A DNA stretch of 64,000 nucleotides from Branchinecta lynchi (lineage: Eukaryota; Arthropoda; Branchiopoda; Anostraca; Branchinectidae): NCBI GenBank assembly GCA_023053575.1, contig JAKZAP010000017.1:751501-815500 (forward strand), written 5' to 3'. Positions 42,566 through 55,859 of this stretch are shown one piece after another. Position numbers and translations under genes: made by a program. The notes below the pieces were generated by a model. That model was given only the letters and a program-made list of their open reading frames with translations, was not told the DNA's origin and made no database searches. Position 1 is the first letter of the stretch, and each line of letters starts with the position of its first letter.

Positions 42566-45500
42566 TATTGAACTATTTTATCCAGACAGTCAGGGCTTTT
42601 AGGTATCTGGTCTTCTTCGTACTTCTTAAACATTTTACGAATCATTTACACGGCAGGTATTTGTCCCCGGAGACGCGAGGGGAAAGTGTTCACACGGTGT
42701 CCGGGTATTTTTCAAGGGAGAGTACTAAATATGGCAATAGATTCCAAGGTTGTAAAGGCTCATATATCTCTCTACAATCGACAACAACATATGTCCATTT
42801 GGATCACTTTTTTATAAACATAATCATAATTATTGCAAAAAAATCCTATTTTGTTGTTGCTGACGTCAAAAAATACACTTCTACTAACAAATACCCGGGT
42901 AAAAAGTTCGCAAAATTGAAGTCCAAAATACCCGGGGATGTGTTGCTGTTGCGGGAAAAAATACCCGCGGAGTACGAGTAAAAACCCTCCGTGTAAACGT
43001 AGCTTTACTATTTATTTAACCAGCCATTTGAAAATGAGCACAAATGACACAGTAGTGGTGTTTTCTTGAAAAATTACAGACAAGCTAAGCACCTAGTCAG
43101 GTTTGGTCTCAGAATGAATGAAGGAAGTTTTGGGGAAGTACCAATCCACACATTAAAGCTGACCACAAAAAATGGTGTTTCTACCCCACACACAATGATA
43201 ACTAAAACTACAAAAAAGACCGTCAAATGATCAAATTAAAAAGATAAAACCAAATTTTCTAGGTTTGAAATAATTTGGTCTTGACTAAATCTCAGCCGAT
43301 TTTCAGAGACAGCCGTTATCGCAAGTAGGGAGCCAGGGACCAAAATAATAATTTCCATCTAAGGCTCTAACTGTTTATTACAAATACAAATAAATGAAAA
43401 ACCAAGACCAGTGTGGTACTTCTAAAGATAAGAGAAAAATAATCAGTTAAATCTTATAATTCTTTGTTAATCAAACATGGAAAATTTCGTCATCTGGATA
43501 AGAAGACCTTATGCATTTTTTTTCTCGAGCCAAAACAGCAACCCGGCAATCAGGTTAAAATCTAAATAAACTGGTGACTTGCGATCAGTAAGAGAAGGTA
43601 AACCGAATGTCTTGATTAGGTCTTTAATCTATCCAACGATTAATACTTGCTTTAGGAAGAGACTATCTTACGTCACAAGTGATAATTTTTCCTGCTTTTT
43701 CTACATGTTCATCAACAGTTTTATTTAGAAGATAAGCACTCGCCTGTTTACCAGAATTCTTGTTAGAGACTAGTCAGCAATCTTTGGCATTAGGTAGCTC
43801 TAGCAAAGCTTGTGAAATCATGGATCCAATGTAGTAGTGTGCTGGAGCACAACATTTAATCATTGGCTGTGTTGGACCAATCATAGTAGGCATCTTGTGT
43901 ATCGATTGGCGAACTATCATAGTTCCAGCAGCTGAACCTGTAAAAATTTTGAATTTTACGGAAAGTTAAAGTATTTAATTCTCTTATTGTGTTGCGAGAG
44001 CAACACTTTGGTTTTGTCCTCGTTTTTTTTTTTTTTTTTTTTTTTTTCCTATGACTCCGATTTCATTTTATTCCTGGTAACTGAGAAGGGTCTAACCTGT
44101 GCGGTTTTTACGGAAAGTGTGGACCTTAGGCCGGATTGATGAATATGACATTACATTTTGGAAAGCTCCGTAGAACTCTTGCCTGGGGCCAATAAGGATG
44201 GTTTTTGCTTGTCCTCGAGCCAGAGCCTACGGTTTGCGAAGTGAAGTGGAGTTGTATAGCCTATGTCAGAGAGGACTATCTGAAGTTGTGTAGCGAACCT
44301 TTCGTTTCATCAAAAGATGTTTCTGCTTTCGAGTGGAAAGCTCCGTTCTAGCACGCAAGCAGGCAGGCACCAGTTTCAAATTGAAGATGGACTAAAATCT
44401 ATAAGTGTTAAATATATGCGGCAGTTACCCGGCCCCACAGCCAACATATCTTCTTTGAGTGATAAATAGAAAAATCTACAGAGACAAAAAAGTGGCTTTT
44501 TCCCACGGGTCCGAAAGTGCTGCCATCTATTGTTTCTGTCCATGTCTGCGACGATTTCAGCTGAGTTTATAATTTATTTTTTTTGCACTTTGGTTTGTGG
44601 TAGAGTAACGGTATCAGATGTGCCTCTTAAACTTTAAAAGTTCTCTCATTGCTAAAGAAACTAGAGCTTATCCTTTGCTCCTTTCTAAGTCGTGACGTTA
44701 GAAAGTTGGCCTACGGCAAAAAAGTCAACTTTTGAACTAAGACAGGTAGAATTTTTTTTTCGACGGCAATCGATAGCCATTGATGAGCTGATCAAAGTAT
44801 ATGTCATCCATTTTTTGGTACAAAAATTCCTTCATGAGATACACCAGTTTGAAAATTTCAAAGGGGTTGACAACTTCATAGTAAGGTACATTGAAACCAA
44901 AAATAGGCGATACCAGTTATGATACATATAGGGGACTTTTAAGCAACAGTCGACTGTTAGCCCATAATCATCTTCGGTAATGAGGGGTTTACAGCCTTTG
45001 CCAGTTGGTATACCTGTTATTTGTTTCCGGTGTATTCGATGGTAAGAACAATTTGGTTCCCAATGGTAAGATATGCAAGGGACTTGTAAGTAATAATCGG
45101 CTGTTATGCTACAATCATCTTCTGCGATGATGGGTTTGCAGCTTTTGCTAGCTGGTGTACCCATTATTTGTTTCCGGTTAACTTAATGTATATCACGGGA
45201 GAGGGACTTGTAAGTAGGAACCGGTTCACGAGGGGCTAGGAATTTTTGCAAATGGGTGCACATTGTATTCGATTTCTATAAATCTGACGGTAAGAAAGTT
45301 TGTGTCGATGGTCTATCAATGTAACCGAGGATTAACTGTTTACACAACGGATACAAACGAAAATGTAAAGCAATGAGGTAGTTTCATAATAATTAATAGT
45401 GTCATCTATGGTATTTTAATCCTGAAAAGTTACGGATAGCTTTATAATACCAACTAGATTATATAAGATATTGTTCCAAGTTTTCATCCGTCACGAGTCT

Positions 45501-48451
45501 ACGATTGAAAAGGATAAAGTACAACTGACTGAAAAGTTAATTTAGTCCCCTTCTTCCTATATTATTTTGTTGTTGTTTTTACAACGCTGAAGAATACCTT
45601 TTGATCATATGATTATTTTTTTTAGAACATCCCGTTTAAAAAGCTTATGCTATAATCATCTTCAGCGATGAGGGGCTTGCACCTTTTGATAGCTGGTATA
45701 TCCATTATTTGTTTCCGGTGAATTTGATGTCAATCACGGGAGACGGACTTGTAAGTAAGAATCGGTTCACGAGGGGCTAGAAATTTTTGAAAATTGGTGC
45801 AACTTGTAGTATTCAGTCCAAATCGGTCCTTTTCTGCCTGATTGAACATCACCTCTATCATCTCACTGTACTTTAGCCCCTTATCTCGTCTTTTAAACTA
45901 GTGGTACCTGCGATTTAATTGTAGAGCATACGGCAAAATGTCGGCCTTTTTCTGTATAATTTGAATTCGGCGCACTTTCTTGACATTTCTGCGACGATTT
46001 CAGCTGAGTTTATCAAAAAAAAAATTTGCACTTGGGTTTGCGGTAGAGTAACGGTATCAGATGTGCCTCTTAAACTTTAAAAGTTCTCTCATTGCTAAAG
46101 AAATTAGAGCTTATCCTTTGCTCCTTTCTAAGTCGTGACGTTAGAAAGTTGGCCTACGGCAAAAAAGTCAACGTTTGAACCAAGACAGGTAGAATTTTTT
46201 TTTCGACGACGGCAATCGATAGCCGTTGATGAGCTGATCAAAGTATATGTCATCCATTTCTTGGTACAAAAATTCCTTCATGAGATACACCAGTTTGAAA
46301 ATTTCAAAGGGGTTGACAACTTCAGTAGTAAGGTACACTGAAACCAAAAATAGGCGATACCAGTTTTGAGACATGTAGGGGACTTTCAAGCAACAGTCGA
46401 CTGTTAGCTCATAATCATCTTCGGCAATGAGGGGTTTGCAGCTTTTGCTAGTTGCTGTACCTATTATTTGTTTCTGGTGTATTCGATGGTAAGAACAATT
46501 TGGTTCCCAATGGTAAGATATGCAAGGGACTTGTAAGTAATAATCGGCTTTTATGCTACAATCATCTTCTGCGATGATGGGCTTGCAACTTTTGCAATCT
46601 GGTGTACCCATTATTTGTTTTCGGTTAACTTAATGTATATCACGGGAGAGGGACTTGTAAGTAGGAATCGGTTCAAGAGGGGCTAGGAATTTTTGCTAAT
46701 GGGTGCACGTTGTATTCGATTTCTAGACGGTAAGAAAGTTTGTGTCGATGGTCTATCAATGTAACCTAGGATTAACTGTTTACACAACGGATGCAAACGA
46801 AAATGTAAAGCAATGAGGTAGTTTCATAATAATTAATAGTGTCATCTATGGTATTTTAATCCTGAAAAGTTACGGACAGCTTTATAATACCAACTAGATT
46901 ATATAAGATATTGTTCCAAGTTTTCATCCGTCACAAAGTCGACGATTGAAAAGGATAAAATTCAACTGACTGCAAAGTTAGTTAGTCCCTTCTTCCTATA
47001 TTATTTTGTTGTTGTTTTTATAACGCTGAAGAATAGCTTTTGATCCTATGATTAATTTTTTTAGAACATCCCGTTTAAAAAGCTTCGATAAGTTAACAAC
47101 TTCAGCATTACCCGACAGCGAAGAAACAAAACCAGTATGAAAATTTAAAGGGGTTCACAACTTCAGTAGTAACGTACACACTAAAACCAAAAATAGGCGA
47201 TACCAGTTGTGAGACATGTAGGGGACATGTATGCAACAGTCAACTGTTGGTCATAATGATCTTCGGCAATGAGGGGTTTGCAGCTTTTGCTAGTTAGTGT
47301 ACCTGTTATTTGTTTCCGGTGTATTCGATGGTAAGAACAATTTGGTTCCCAATTGTAAGACATGCAAGGGGCTTGTAAGTAATAAGCGGCTGTTACGCTA
47401 CAATCAACTTCAGAGATAATGGGTTTACAACTTCTGCTAGCTGGTGTACCCATTCTTTTTATCTTGTGAACTTGATGTCTATCATGGGAGAGAGACTTGT
47501 AAGTAAGAATCGGTTCACGAGGGGCTAGAACTTTTGAAAATTGGTGCACATTTTATTCGATTTCTATAAACCTGACGGTAGAAACTTTGTATCGATGGTC
47601 TATCGCTGTAAACTAGGATTAACTGTTTACGCAACGGGTACAAACGATAATGTAAAACAATGAGGTAGTTTCGTAATAGTTAATAGTGTCATCTACGGTA
47701 TTTTGATCCTGAAAAGTTACGGATAGCTTTATAATACCAACTAGATTATATAAGATATTGTTCCAAGTTTTCATCCGTTGCGATGTCTACGATTGAAAAG
47801 GATAAAAGTTCAACTGACTGCAAAGTCAATTTAGTCCATTCTTCCGATATTCTTTTGTTGTTGTTTCTACAAGGCTGAACAATAGCTTTTGATCATGTGA
47901 TGATTCTTTTTAGAACATACTTTAAAAGCTTCGATAAGTTAGCAACTTCAGCATCTAACCGACAGGGAAGAAACAAAACCAAAGTGTTGCTCTCGCAACA
48001 CTTTAGTCGGCGAAGCCGGACAAAGGTTGCCGCAACACTTCACGTTGCCCAGGCAACGTAGGTCTAGTTTTATTTTGGCAGTTTTCGATTTCAGTTCATG
48101 GACAATTTTCAGTCATGGGCATGGCCTGGCTAAAATGTTTTAGAACAATCGGCACTTTCCACTTTAAACACAAATACTGATAGCTCGAACCCTAGCATAT
48201 TAGAAATATGACCGCTAGAAATCATTATTTTGAGGTCTCCGGAATGGCTGTGGGCAACCTGCTTAGCGCTGCTTCGAGAAGGACAAGAGACTACCAGGCT
48301 ATTGTCTTTTGCCTAGCCTTGTTATGCTAATGACCTAATAAGTTAACTAGTATCCTCAGATTGGCCACACAGGAATTTCCTTTTCACCATTTAGACGTTC
48401 AGCCTATGTACTTGAGATTGGCAACTCCTCCTGTCGGGCGAATGGAGTCTA
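42566..48451 (-). repeat. Duplicated segment D, copy 2, split by a family A element
   Basis: It corresponds inversely to 19,880-21,688. The two parts are 42,566-43,988 and 48,070-48,451, separated by a 4.08-kb insertion at 43,989-48,069. Rejoined, the parts give 1,805 bp against 1,809 bp in copy 1. It carries the same exon-like block with the same TGA, and the 137-codon ORF with two changes. It ends at GAGTCTAA, next to family B copy 2. Confidence 0.8.
43989..48069 (-). mobile_element. Repeat family A, complete copy inserted in segment D
   Basis: The ends are both hairpin-rich. The plus-strand left end is GTGTTGCGAGAGCAACAC, then TTTGGTTTTG. The right end (47,975-48,069) carries CAAAACCAAAGTG and GTTGCTCTCGCAAC, then a series of three more hairpins, including ACGTTGC...GCAACGT. 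The corresponding site in segment D copy 1 (about 20,260-20,275) reads straight through, with CTCTTATTTTG in the matching orientation, so this is an insertion. The target duplication is short and imperfect (TTATT-like). The interior has two about 1,443-bp tandem units (44,692 and 46,135) each with 147-bp subunits. No transposase is evident, so it is probably non-autonomous. Confidence 0.8.
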
Positions 48452-51414
48452 AACAAGAGCTACGAGCTCATATGGCACTTGTACGAGTAGGCTGTACAAG
48501 AAAGTAGATGACAACGTCACAAATACACCCGCCATCCAAAAAGGCGGTTCGGAAATAGAAATAGGATATTTAGTTTCACTCATTTCTGAGCAGTTCCGGC
48601 ATCGTCTCGATTGCAAATGCACATGACTGTTCAAACTTTCATCCCAATAAATCCATTTGTTTGATCCCTAGACGTGCTACACGATTTCCGGTACTCACTC
48701 TATTTCCACCTACCGTGGCCGAATCTGGTTCGGAATAAAAAAAAATCGACCACCTAAAGCATCTTCGTTTATACCATCTACCAAGTTTCACTCGAATCTG
48801 AGCATTTTTGAAAAGTTCCGGTACCCCCCCCCCCCCTTCCCACCAACGTTGTCGGAGCCGGTTCAGGCCCAATCTCTTAATTCCCTCATCAAGTTTGACT
48901 GAAATTGGAGCATAGCCTATCTGCAAGTTTCCAGTACCCCCCCCCCCTACCTTGGCCGAATCCGGCCCAGACGCCAAATAACAAATCTAGGCCGCATAAA
49001 CTCGGCACTGTCGAATTGCATCTCATTCGGTCCATCCGTTTAGTTTTTGTGCATGTCAAAAGTCCCCCCACCCCCAATTCCCCTAATCGTGGTCGCATAT
49101 GGTTCGAACGCATGTTTTACATGCCGAGGCCATCGATTCGTATCACCCATGAAGTTTCACTCGAATCAGACCACTCGTTCTCAATTTATAGAAGTCCATA
49201 TTTCTCTTCTCTTGCTCCCCCAAAAATGCTCGGATCTAGGAACGGAAGTTTCCGGGGGTATGTTGTGTCAGGTTTTTAAGTCAAGATAATTCGGGTCGCT
49301 AATATGCCTGCAAAGTTTCGTTGTCGTTTTACATCTGGAACTATTCTAACTCACGACTACCGGAATTCCAGGAAACCCCCTCCAACTCCCCCCACAGAGC
49401 CCCGAAACCATCTGGCTCCGTCAATTTCATCTAGGCCTAATGCTTGTTCCATCGATTAAGTTTCGTCCCAATCCCTCTACTTTTACAGTTTCTTGAGTTT
49501 TCCACCCCCCCCATCCCCACAGGTATCGGACCCGACTCGGACGTGACACTGAACGTCCGAGGCGATAGCTCACCAGACAAGTTTCATTCAAATCCGATCA
49601 CCCGTTCAAAAGTTATGCACGCCACTAGATTCCGGACTCCCCATCCACCCACTCCCCCCACGATGGTCGGGTCGGGGAAACGGCTGTTCTCAAGTCAATC
49701 TGTTCGGATCCCTGACATACCTGCCAAGTTTCATCGCCCTAGGACATCAGGAAGTATGCCGAACTCGCGGGATCGCTAGAAATCCGGACCCCCACCCCAA
49801 CTCCCCCACAGTGCCCTGATCCGGTCCGGTTATGTCAATGACGTTTCGAGGACCTGTGCTTGTTTTTCCCACCAAGTTTCATCCCGATCCCTCCACTTTA
49901 AGCGTTTCTCAAAATTTCCGGTTCCCTCCTCCAACTCCTCCCAGTGTCATCGGATCCGGTCCGGTTATGTCAATGACGTGTCTAGGACCTGTGCTTGTTT
50001 TTCCCACCAAGTTTCATCCCGATCCCTCCACTTTAAGCGTTTCTCAAAATTTCCGGTTACCTCCTCCAACTCCCCTCAGTGTCATCGGATCCGGCCCGGA
50101 TTTAAAGTGAGGTGTCTGAGACACAAGGTCATCCTAAATATCAATTTTCATCAAGATCCGATCACCCGTTCAAAAGTTATGCACGCCACTAGATTCCGGA
50201 CTCCCCATCCACCGACTCCCCCCACGATGGTCGGGTCGGGGAAACGGCTGTTCTCAAGTCAATCTGTTCGGATCCTTGACATACCTGCCAAGTTTCATCG
50301 CCCTAGGACACCAGGAAGTATGCCGAACTCGCGGGATCGCTAGAAATCCGGACCCCCATCCCAACTCCCCCACAGTGCCCTGATCCGGTCCGGTTATGTC
50401 AATGACGTGTCTAGGACCTGTGCTTGTTTTTCCCACCATGTTTCATCCCGATCCCTCCACTTTAAGCGTTTCTCAAAATTTCCGGTTCCCCACCCCAACT
50501 CCCCCACAGTGCCCTGATCGGGTCCGGTTATGTCAATGACGTTTCTAGGACCTGTGGTTGTTTTTCCCACCAAGTTTCATCCCGATCCCTCCACTTTAAG
50601 CGTTTCTCAAAATTTCCGGTTCCCTCCTCCAACTCCCCCCAGTGTCATCGGATCCGGCCCGGATTTAAAGTGAGGTGTCTGAGACACGAGGTCATCCTAA
50701 ATATCAATTTTCATCAAGATCCGATCACCCGTTCGCAAGCTAAAAATACCTCAAATTTTGGCTTCACCCTCCCTCCACTCCCCCCCCCCCCAGATGGTCG
50801 AATCGGGGAATTGATGATTTCCTATTTAAGCTGGTCGGGTCCCAGACATGCCTGTCAATTTCCATCGTCCCAGCACATCAGGAAGCACGGAACTCGCGGG
50901 ATCACTACAAATTCGGACTTCTCCCCCCCCCCAACTCCCCCAAAGTGAGCGGATCCGTTCCGGTTATATCAGTCACGTATCTAGGACTTTTGCTTGTACT
51001 TTCCACCAAGTTTCATTCGTATCCCTCCACTCTAAGTGTTTTCCAAGATGTCCGGTTTCCCCCTCTAACTCCCCCCAGTGTCACCGGATCCGGTCTGGAT
51101 TTAAAATGGAGGGTCTGAGACACGAAGTCCTTCCATGTATTAAGTTTCATTAAGATCCGATCACCCGTTCGTAAGCTAAAAATATCTCATTTTTCCTATT
51201 TTTTCCGGATTCCCCCTCCCTCCACTCCCCTCCAGATGGTCGGATCGAGGAAGCGACAATTTCTAATTTAATCTGGTCCAGTTCCTGATATGCTTGCCAA
51301 GTTTCATCGTCCTAGCTTATCTGGAAGTGCCCGAACTAGCAAAACCGGGACCGACAGACCGACAGACCGACTGACGGACAGAAATAACAATCGCTATATG
51401 GCACTTGAGTAAGC
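48452..51414 (+). mobile_element. Repeat family B, copy 2
   Basis: It is nearly identical to 13,150-16,120, in the same orientation, although the A, C and D segments around it are inverted. It starts ACAAGAGCTACGAGCTC directly after segment D. It ends inside the terminal hairpin: TATGGCACTTGAGTAAGCT is present, but the inverse arm CAAGTGCCATA is missing and inverted segment C follows. The GACCGACA run has two units against six in copy 1. The lost arm suggests a breakpoint here. Confidence 0.8.
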
Positions 51415-53074
51415 TCTCGTGTCTTAGATGTCTCATTTCAAGTCCGGACCGGATCCGATGAATCTTGGGGGATGGGTCTTGAGGGGAGTGGAGGGACGGG
51501 GAATCCGGAAAAATTAGGAAAAATCATATATTTTTAGCTTACGAACGGGTCATCGGATCTTAACGAAACTTGATAAATGGAAGGACCTCATGTCTCAGAC
51601 GCCGGTGACATTGGGGGGAGTTGGAAGGGGAAACCGGAAATCTTGAAGAATGCTTAGAGTGGAGAGATCCGGATGAAACTTGGTAGAAAGAACAAGCACA
51701 AGTCCTAGATACCTGACTGACATAATCGGAACGGATCCGCTCACTTTGGGGGAGTTGGGGGGGGGGGGGGGTCCTAATTTCTAGTGATCCCGCGAGTTCG
51801 ATGCTTCCTGATGTGCTAGGACAATGAAAATTGGCAAGCATGTCAAGGACCCGACCAGATTAAATAGGAAATAGTCACTTCCCCGATCCGACCATCTGGG
51901 GGGAGGTGGAAGGATGGGGAAGCCAAAATTGAGGTATTTTTAACTTGCGAACGGTTGGTCGGATCTTGATGAAAGTTTATATTGAGGATGACCTCGTGTC
52001 TCAGACGTCCCACTTTAAATCCGGACCGGATCCGATGACACTGGGGGGGGAGATGGTGGAGGGAACCGGAAATCTTGACAAACGCTTAGAGTGGAGGGAT
52101 CGGGATGAAACTTGGTGGGAAAAACAAGCACAAGTCCTAGACACGTCATTGACATAACCCCCCACTGTGGGGGAGTTGGGGCGGGGGTCCGGATTTCTAG
52201 CGATCCCGCGAGTTCGGCATACTTCCTGATGTCCTAGGGCGATGAAACCTGGCAGGTATGTCAGGGGTCCGAATAGACTGACTTGAGAACAGCCGTTTCC
52301 CCGACCCGACCATCGTGGGGGAGTGGGTGGATGGGGAGTCCGGAATCTAGTGGCGTGCATAACTTTTGAACGGGTGATCGGATTTGAATGAAACTTGTCT
52401 GGTGAGCTATCGCCTCGGACGTTCAGTGTCACGTCCGGGTCGGGTCCGATACCTGTGGGGATGGGGGGGGGGGTGGAAAACTCAAGAAACTCTAAAAGCA
52501 AAGAGATTGGGACGAAACTTAATGGATGGAACAAGCATTAGGCCTAGATGAAATTGACGGAGCCAGATGGTTTCGGGGCTCTGGGGGGAGTTGGAGGGGG
52601 TTTTCTGGAATTCCGGTAGTCGTGAGTTAGAATAGTTCCAGATGTAAAACGACAACGAAACTTTGCAGGCATATTAACGACCCGAATTATCTTGACTTAA
52701 GAACCTGACACAACACAACCCGGAAACTTCCGTTCCTAGATCCGAGCATTTTTGGGGAGCAAGAGAAGAGAAATATGGAAATTTACTTCTATAAATTGCA
52801 AACGAGTGGTCTGATTCGAGTGAAACTTAATGGGTGATACGAATCGATGGCCTCGACATGTAAAACATGCGTTCGAACCATATGCGACCACGATTAGGGG
52901 AATTGGGGGTGGGGGGACTTTTGACATACACAAAAACCAATCGGATGGACCGAATGAGATGCAAATTCGACAGTGCCGAGTTTATGCGACCTAGATTTGT
53001 TATCTGGCGTCCGGGCCGGATTCGGCCAAGGTAGGGGGGGGTACTGGAAACTTGCAGTTAGGCTATGCTCTTGT
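51415..53074 (-). repeat. Repeat segment C, copy 2
   Basis: It is the inverse of 16,131-17,795. It joins family A copy 4 directly at a single ACAAGAGC (53,067-53,074 on the minus strand), without the family B insertion seen in copy 1. Homopolymer G/C runs differ in length between copies. Confidence 0.8.
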
Positions 53075-55715
53075 TTTTTTTGTTTTTTTTTTCCTATGCC
53101 GCCGATTTCATTTTATTCCTGGTAACTGTGAAGGGTCTAACCTGTGCGGTTTTTACGGAAAGTGTGGACCTTAGGCCGGATTGATGAATACGACATTACA
53201 TTTTGGAAAGCTCCGTAGAACTCTTGCCTGGGGCCAATAAGGATGGTTTTTGCTTGTCCTCGAGCCAGAGCCTACGGTTTGCGAAGTGAAGTGGAGTTGT
53301 ATAGCCTATGTCAGAGAGGACTATCTGAAGTTGTGTAGCGAACCTTTCGTTTCATCAAACCATGTTTCTGCTTTCGAGTGGAAAGCTCCGTTCTAGCACG
53401 CAAGCAGGCAGGCACCAGTTTCAAATTGAAGATGGACTAAAATCTAAAAGTGTTAAATATATGCGGCAGTTACCCGGCCCCACAGCCAGCATATCTTCTT
53501 TGAGTGATAAATAGAAAAATCTACAGAGACAAAAAAGTGGCCTTTTCCCACGGGTCCGAAAGTGCTGCCATCTATTGTTTCTATCCATGTCTGCGACGAT
53601 TTCAGCTGAGTTTATCATATTTTTTTTTTTGCACTTGGGTTTGCGGTAGAGTAACGGTATCAGATGTGCCTCTTAAACTTTAAAAGTGCTCTTATTGCTA
53701 AAGAAACTAGAGCTTATCCTTTGCTCCTTTCTAAGTCGTGACGTTAGAAAGTTGGCCTACGGCAAAAAAGTCAACTTTTGAACTAAGACAGGTAGAATTT
53801 TTTTTTTTCGACGGCAATCGATAGCCATTGATCAGCTGATCAAAGTATATTGTCATCCATTTTTTTGTACAAAAATTCCTTCATGAGATACACCAGTTTG
53901 AAAATTTCAAAGGGGTTGACAACTTCAGTAGTAAGGTACACTGAAACCAAAAATAGGCGATACTAGTTATGAGACATGTAGGGGACTTTTCAGCAACAGT
54001 CAACTGTTGGCTCATAATCATCTTCGGCAATGAGGGGTTTGCAGCTTTTGCTAGTTGATGTACCTGTTATTTGTTTCCGGTGTATTCGATGGTAAGAACA
54101 ATTTGGTTCCCAATGGTAAGATATGCAAGGGACTTGTAAGTAATAATCGGCTGTTATGCTACAATCATCTTCTGCGATGATGGGTTTGCAACTTTTGCTA
54201 GCTGGTGTACCCATTATTTGTTTTAGGTTAACTTAATGTTTTCAGTTAACTTATCTTAATGTATATCACGGGAGAGGGACTTGTAAGTAGGAATCGGTTC
54301 ACGAGGGGCTAGGAATTTTGGCAAATGGTTGCATATTGTATTCGATTTCTGTAAATCGGACGGTAAGAAAGTTTGTGTCGATGGTCTATCAGTATAACCT
54401 AGGATTAACTGTTTATACAACGGATACAAACGAAAATGTAAAGCAATGAGGTAGTTTCATAATAATTAATAGTGTCATCTATGGTATTTTAATCCTGAAA
54501 AGTTACGGATAGCTTTATAATACCAACTAGATTATATAGGATATTGTCCCAAGTTTTCATCCGTCACGATGTCTACGATTGAAAAGGATAAAGTTCAACT
54601 GACTGCAAAGTTTATTTAGTCCCTTCTTCCTATATTATTTTGTTGTTGTTTTCACAACGCTGAAGAATACCTTTTGATCATATGATTATTTTTTTTTAGA
54701 ACATCCCGTTTAAAAAAGCGTCGATAAGTTGACAACTTCAGCATTAACCGACAGCGAAGAAACAAAACCAGTTTGAAAGTTTAAAGGGGTTGACAACTTC
54801 AGTAGTAACGTACACACTGAAACAAAAAATAGGCGATATCAGTTGGGAGACATGTAGGGGGCATGCATGCAACAGTCAACTGTTGGCTCATAATCATCTT
54901 CGGCAGTGAGGGGTTTGCAGCTTTTGCTAGTTGGTGTACCTGTTACTTGTTTCCGGTGTATTCGATGTTAAGAACAATTTGGTTCCCAATTGTAAGACAT
55001 GCAAGGGGCTTGTAAGTAATAAGCGGCTGTTATGCTACAATCATCTTCAGGGATGAGGGGCTTACAACTTCTGCTCGCTAGTGTACCCATTATTTTTATC
55101 CGGTGAACTTGATGTCTATCACGGGAGAGAGACTTGTAAGTAAGAATCGGTTCACGAGGGGCTAGAACTTTTGTAAATTGGTGCACATTGTATTCGATTT
55201 CTATAAACCTGACGGTAGAAAGTTCGTATCGATGGTCTATCGCTGTAACCTAGTATTAACTGTTTACGCAACGGGTACAAACGATAATGTAGAACAATGA
55301 GGTAGTTTCGTAATAGTTAATAGTGTCATCTACGGTATTTTAATTCTGAAAAGTTACGGATAGCTTTATAATACCAACTAGATTATATAAGATATTGTTC
55401 CAAATTTTCATCCGTTACGATGTCTACGATTGAAAAGGATTAAAGTTCAACTGACTGCGAAGTCAATTTAGTCCCTTCTTCCGATATTCTGTTGTTGTTG
55501 TTTTTACAACGCTGAACAATAGCTTTTGATCATGTGATGATTCTTTTTATAGAACATACCTTTTAAAAGCTTCGATAAGTTGGCAACTTCAGCATTTAAC
55601 CGACAGGGAAGAAACAAAAGCAAAGTGATGCTCTCGCAACACTTTAGTCGGCGAAGCCGGACAAAGGTTGCCGCAACACTTCACGTTGCCCAGGGAACGT
55701 AGGTCTAGTTCAAGT
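53075..55715 (-). mobile_element. Repeat family A, copy 4 (inverse of copy 1)
   Basis: Its order and sequence match 10,656-13,149 inversely. It keeps the full hairpin cluster at 55,635-55,715 (GTTGC and CCGGC...GCCGG pairs), which copy 1 has partly lost. It also has the A-rich end joined to segment C. Confidence 0.8.
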
Positions 55716-55859
55716 TTTTGTTAATGTTACACAAAAATACAAATACATGATACAAGCACTGTGGAGAAAAACAATTCGAACATGCAGTGCTTGTTAAAAG
55801 TTTTACTATAATAACAACAAATACTTACCCTATAAATCTAACAAAAATAATATAACTTA

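Noticed and set aside
42566..55715. Copy 2 as a pure assembly artefact of copy 1
   Set aside because: It differs in order, has its own 4.1-kb insertion, a different microsatellite length and different flanks. Assembly error at single junctions is still possible.
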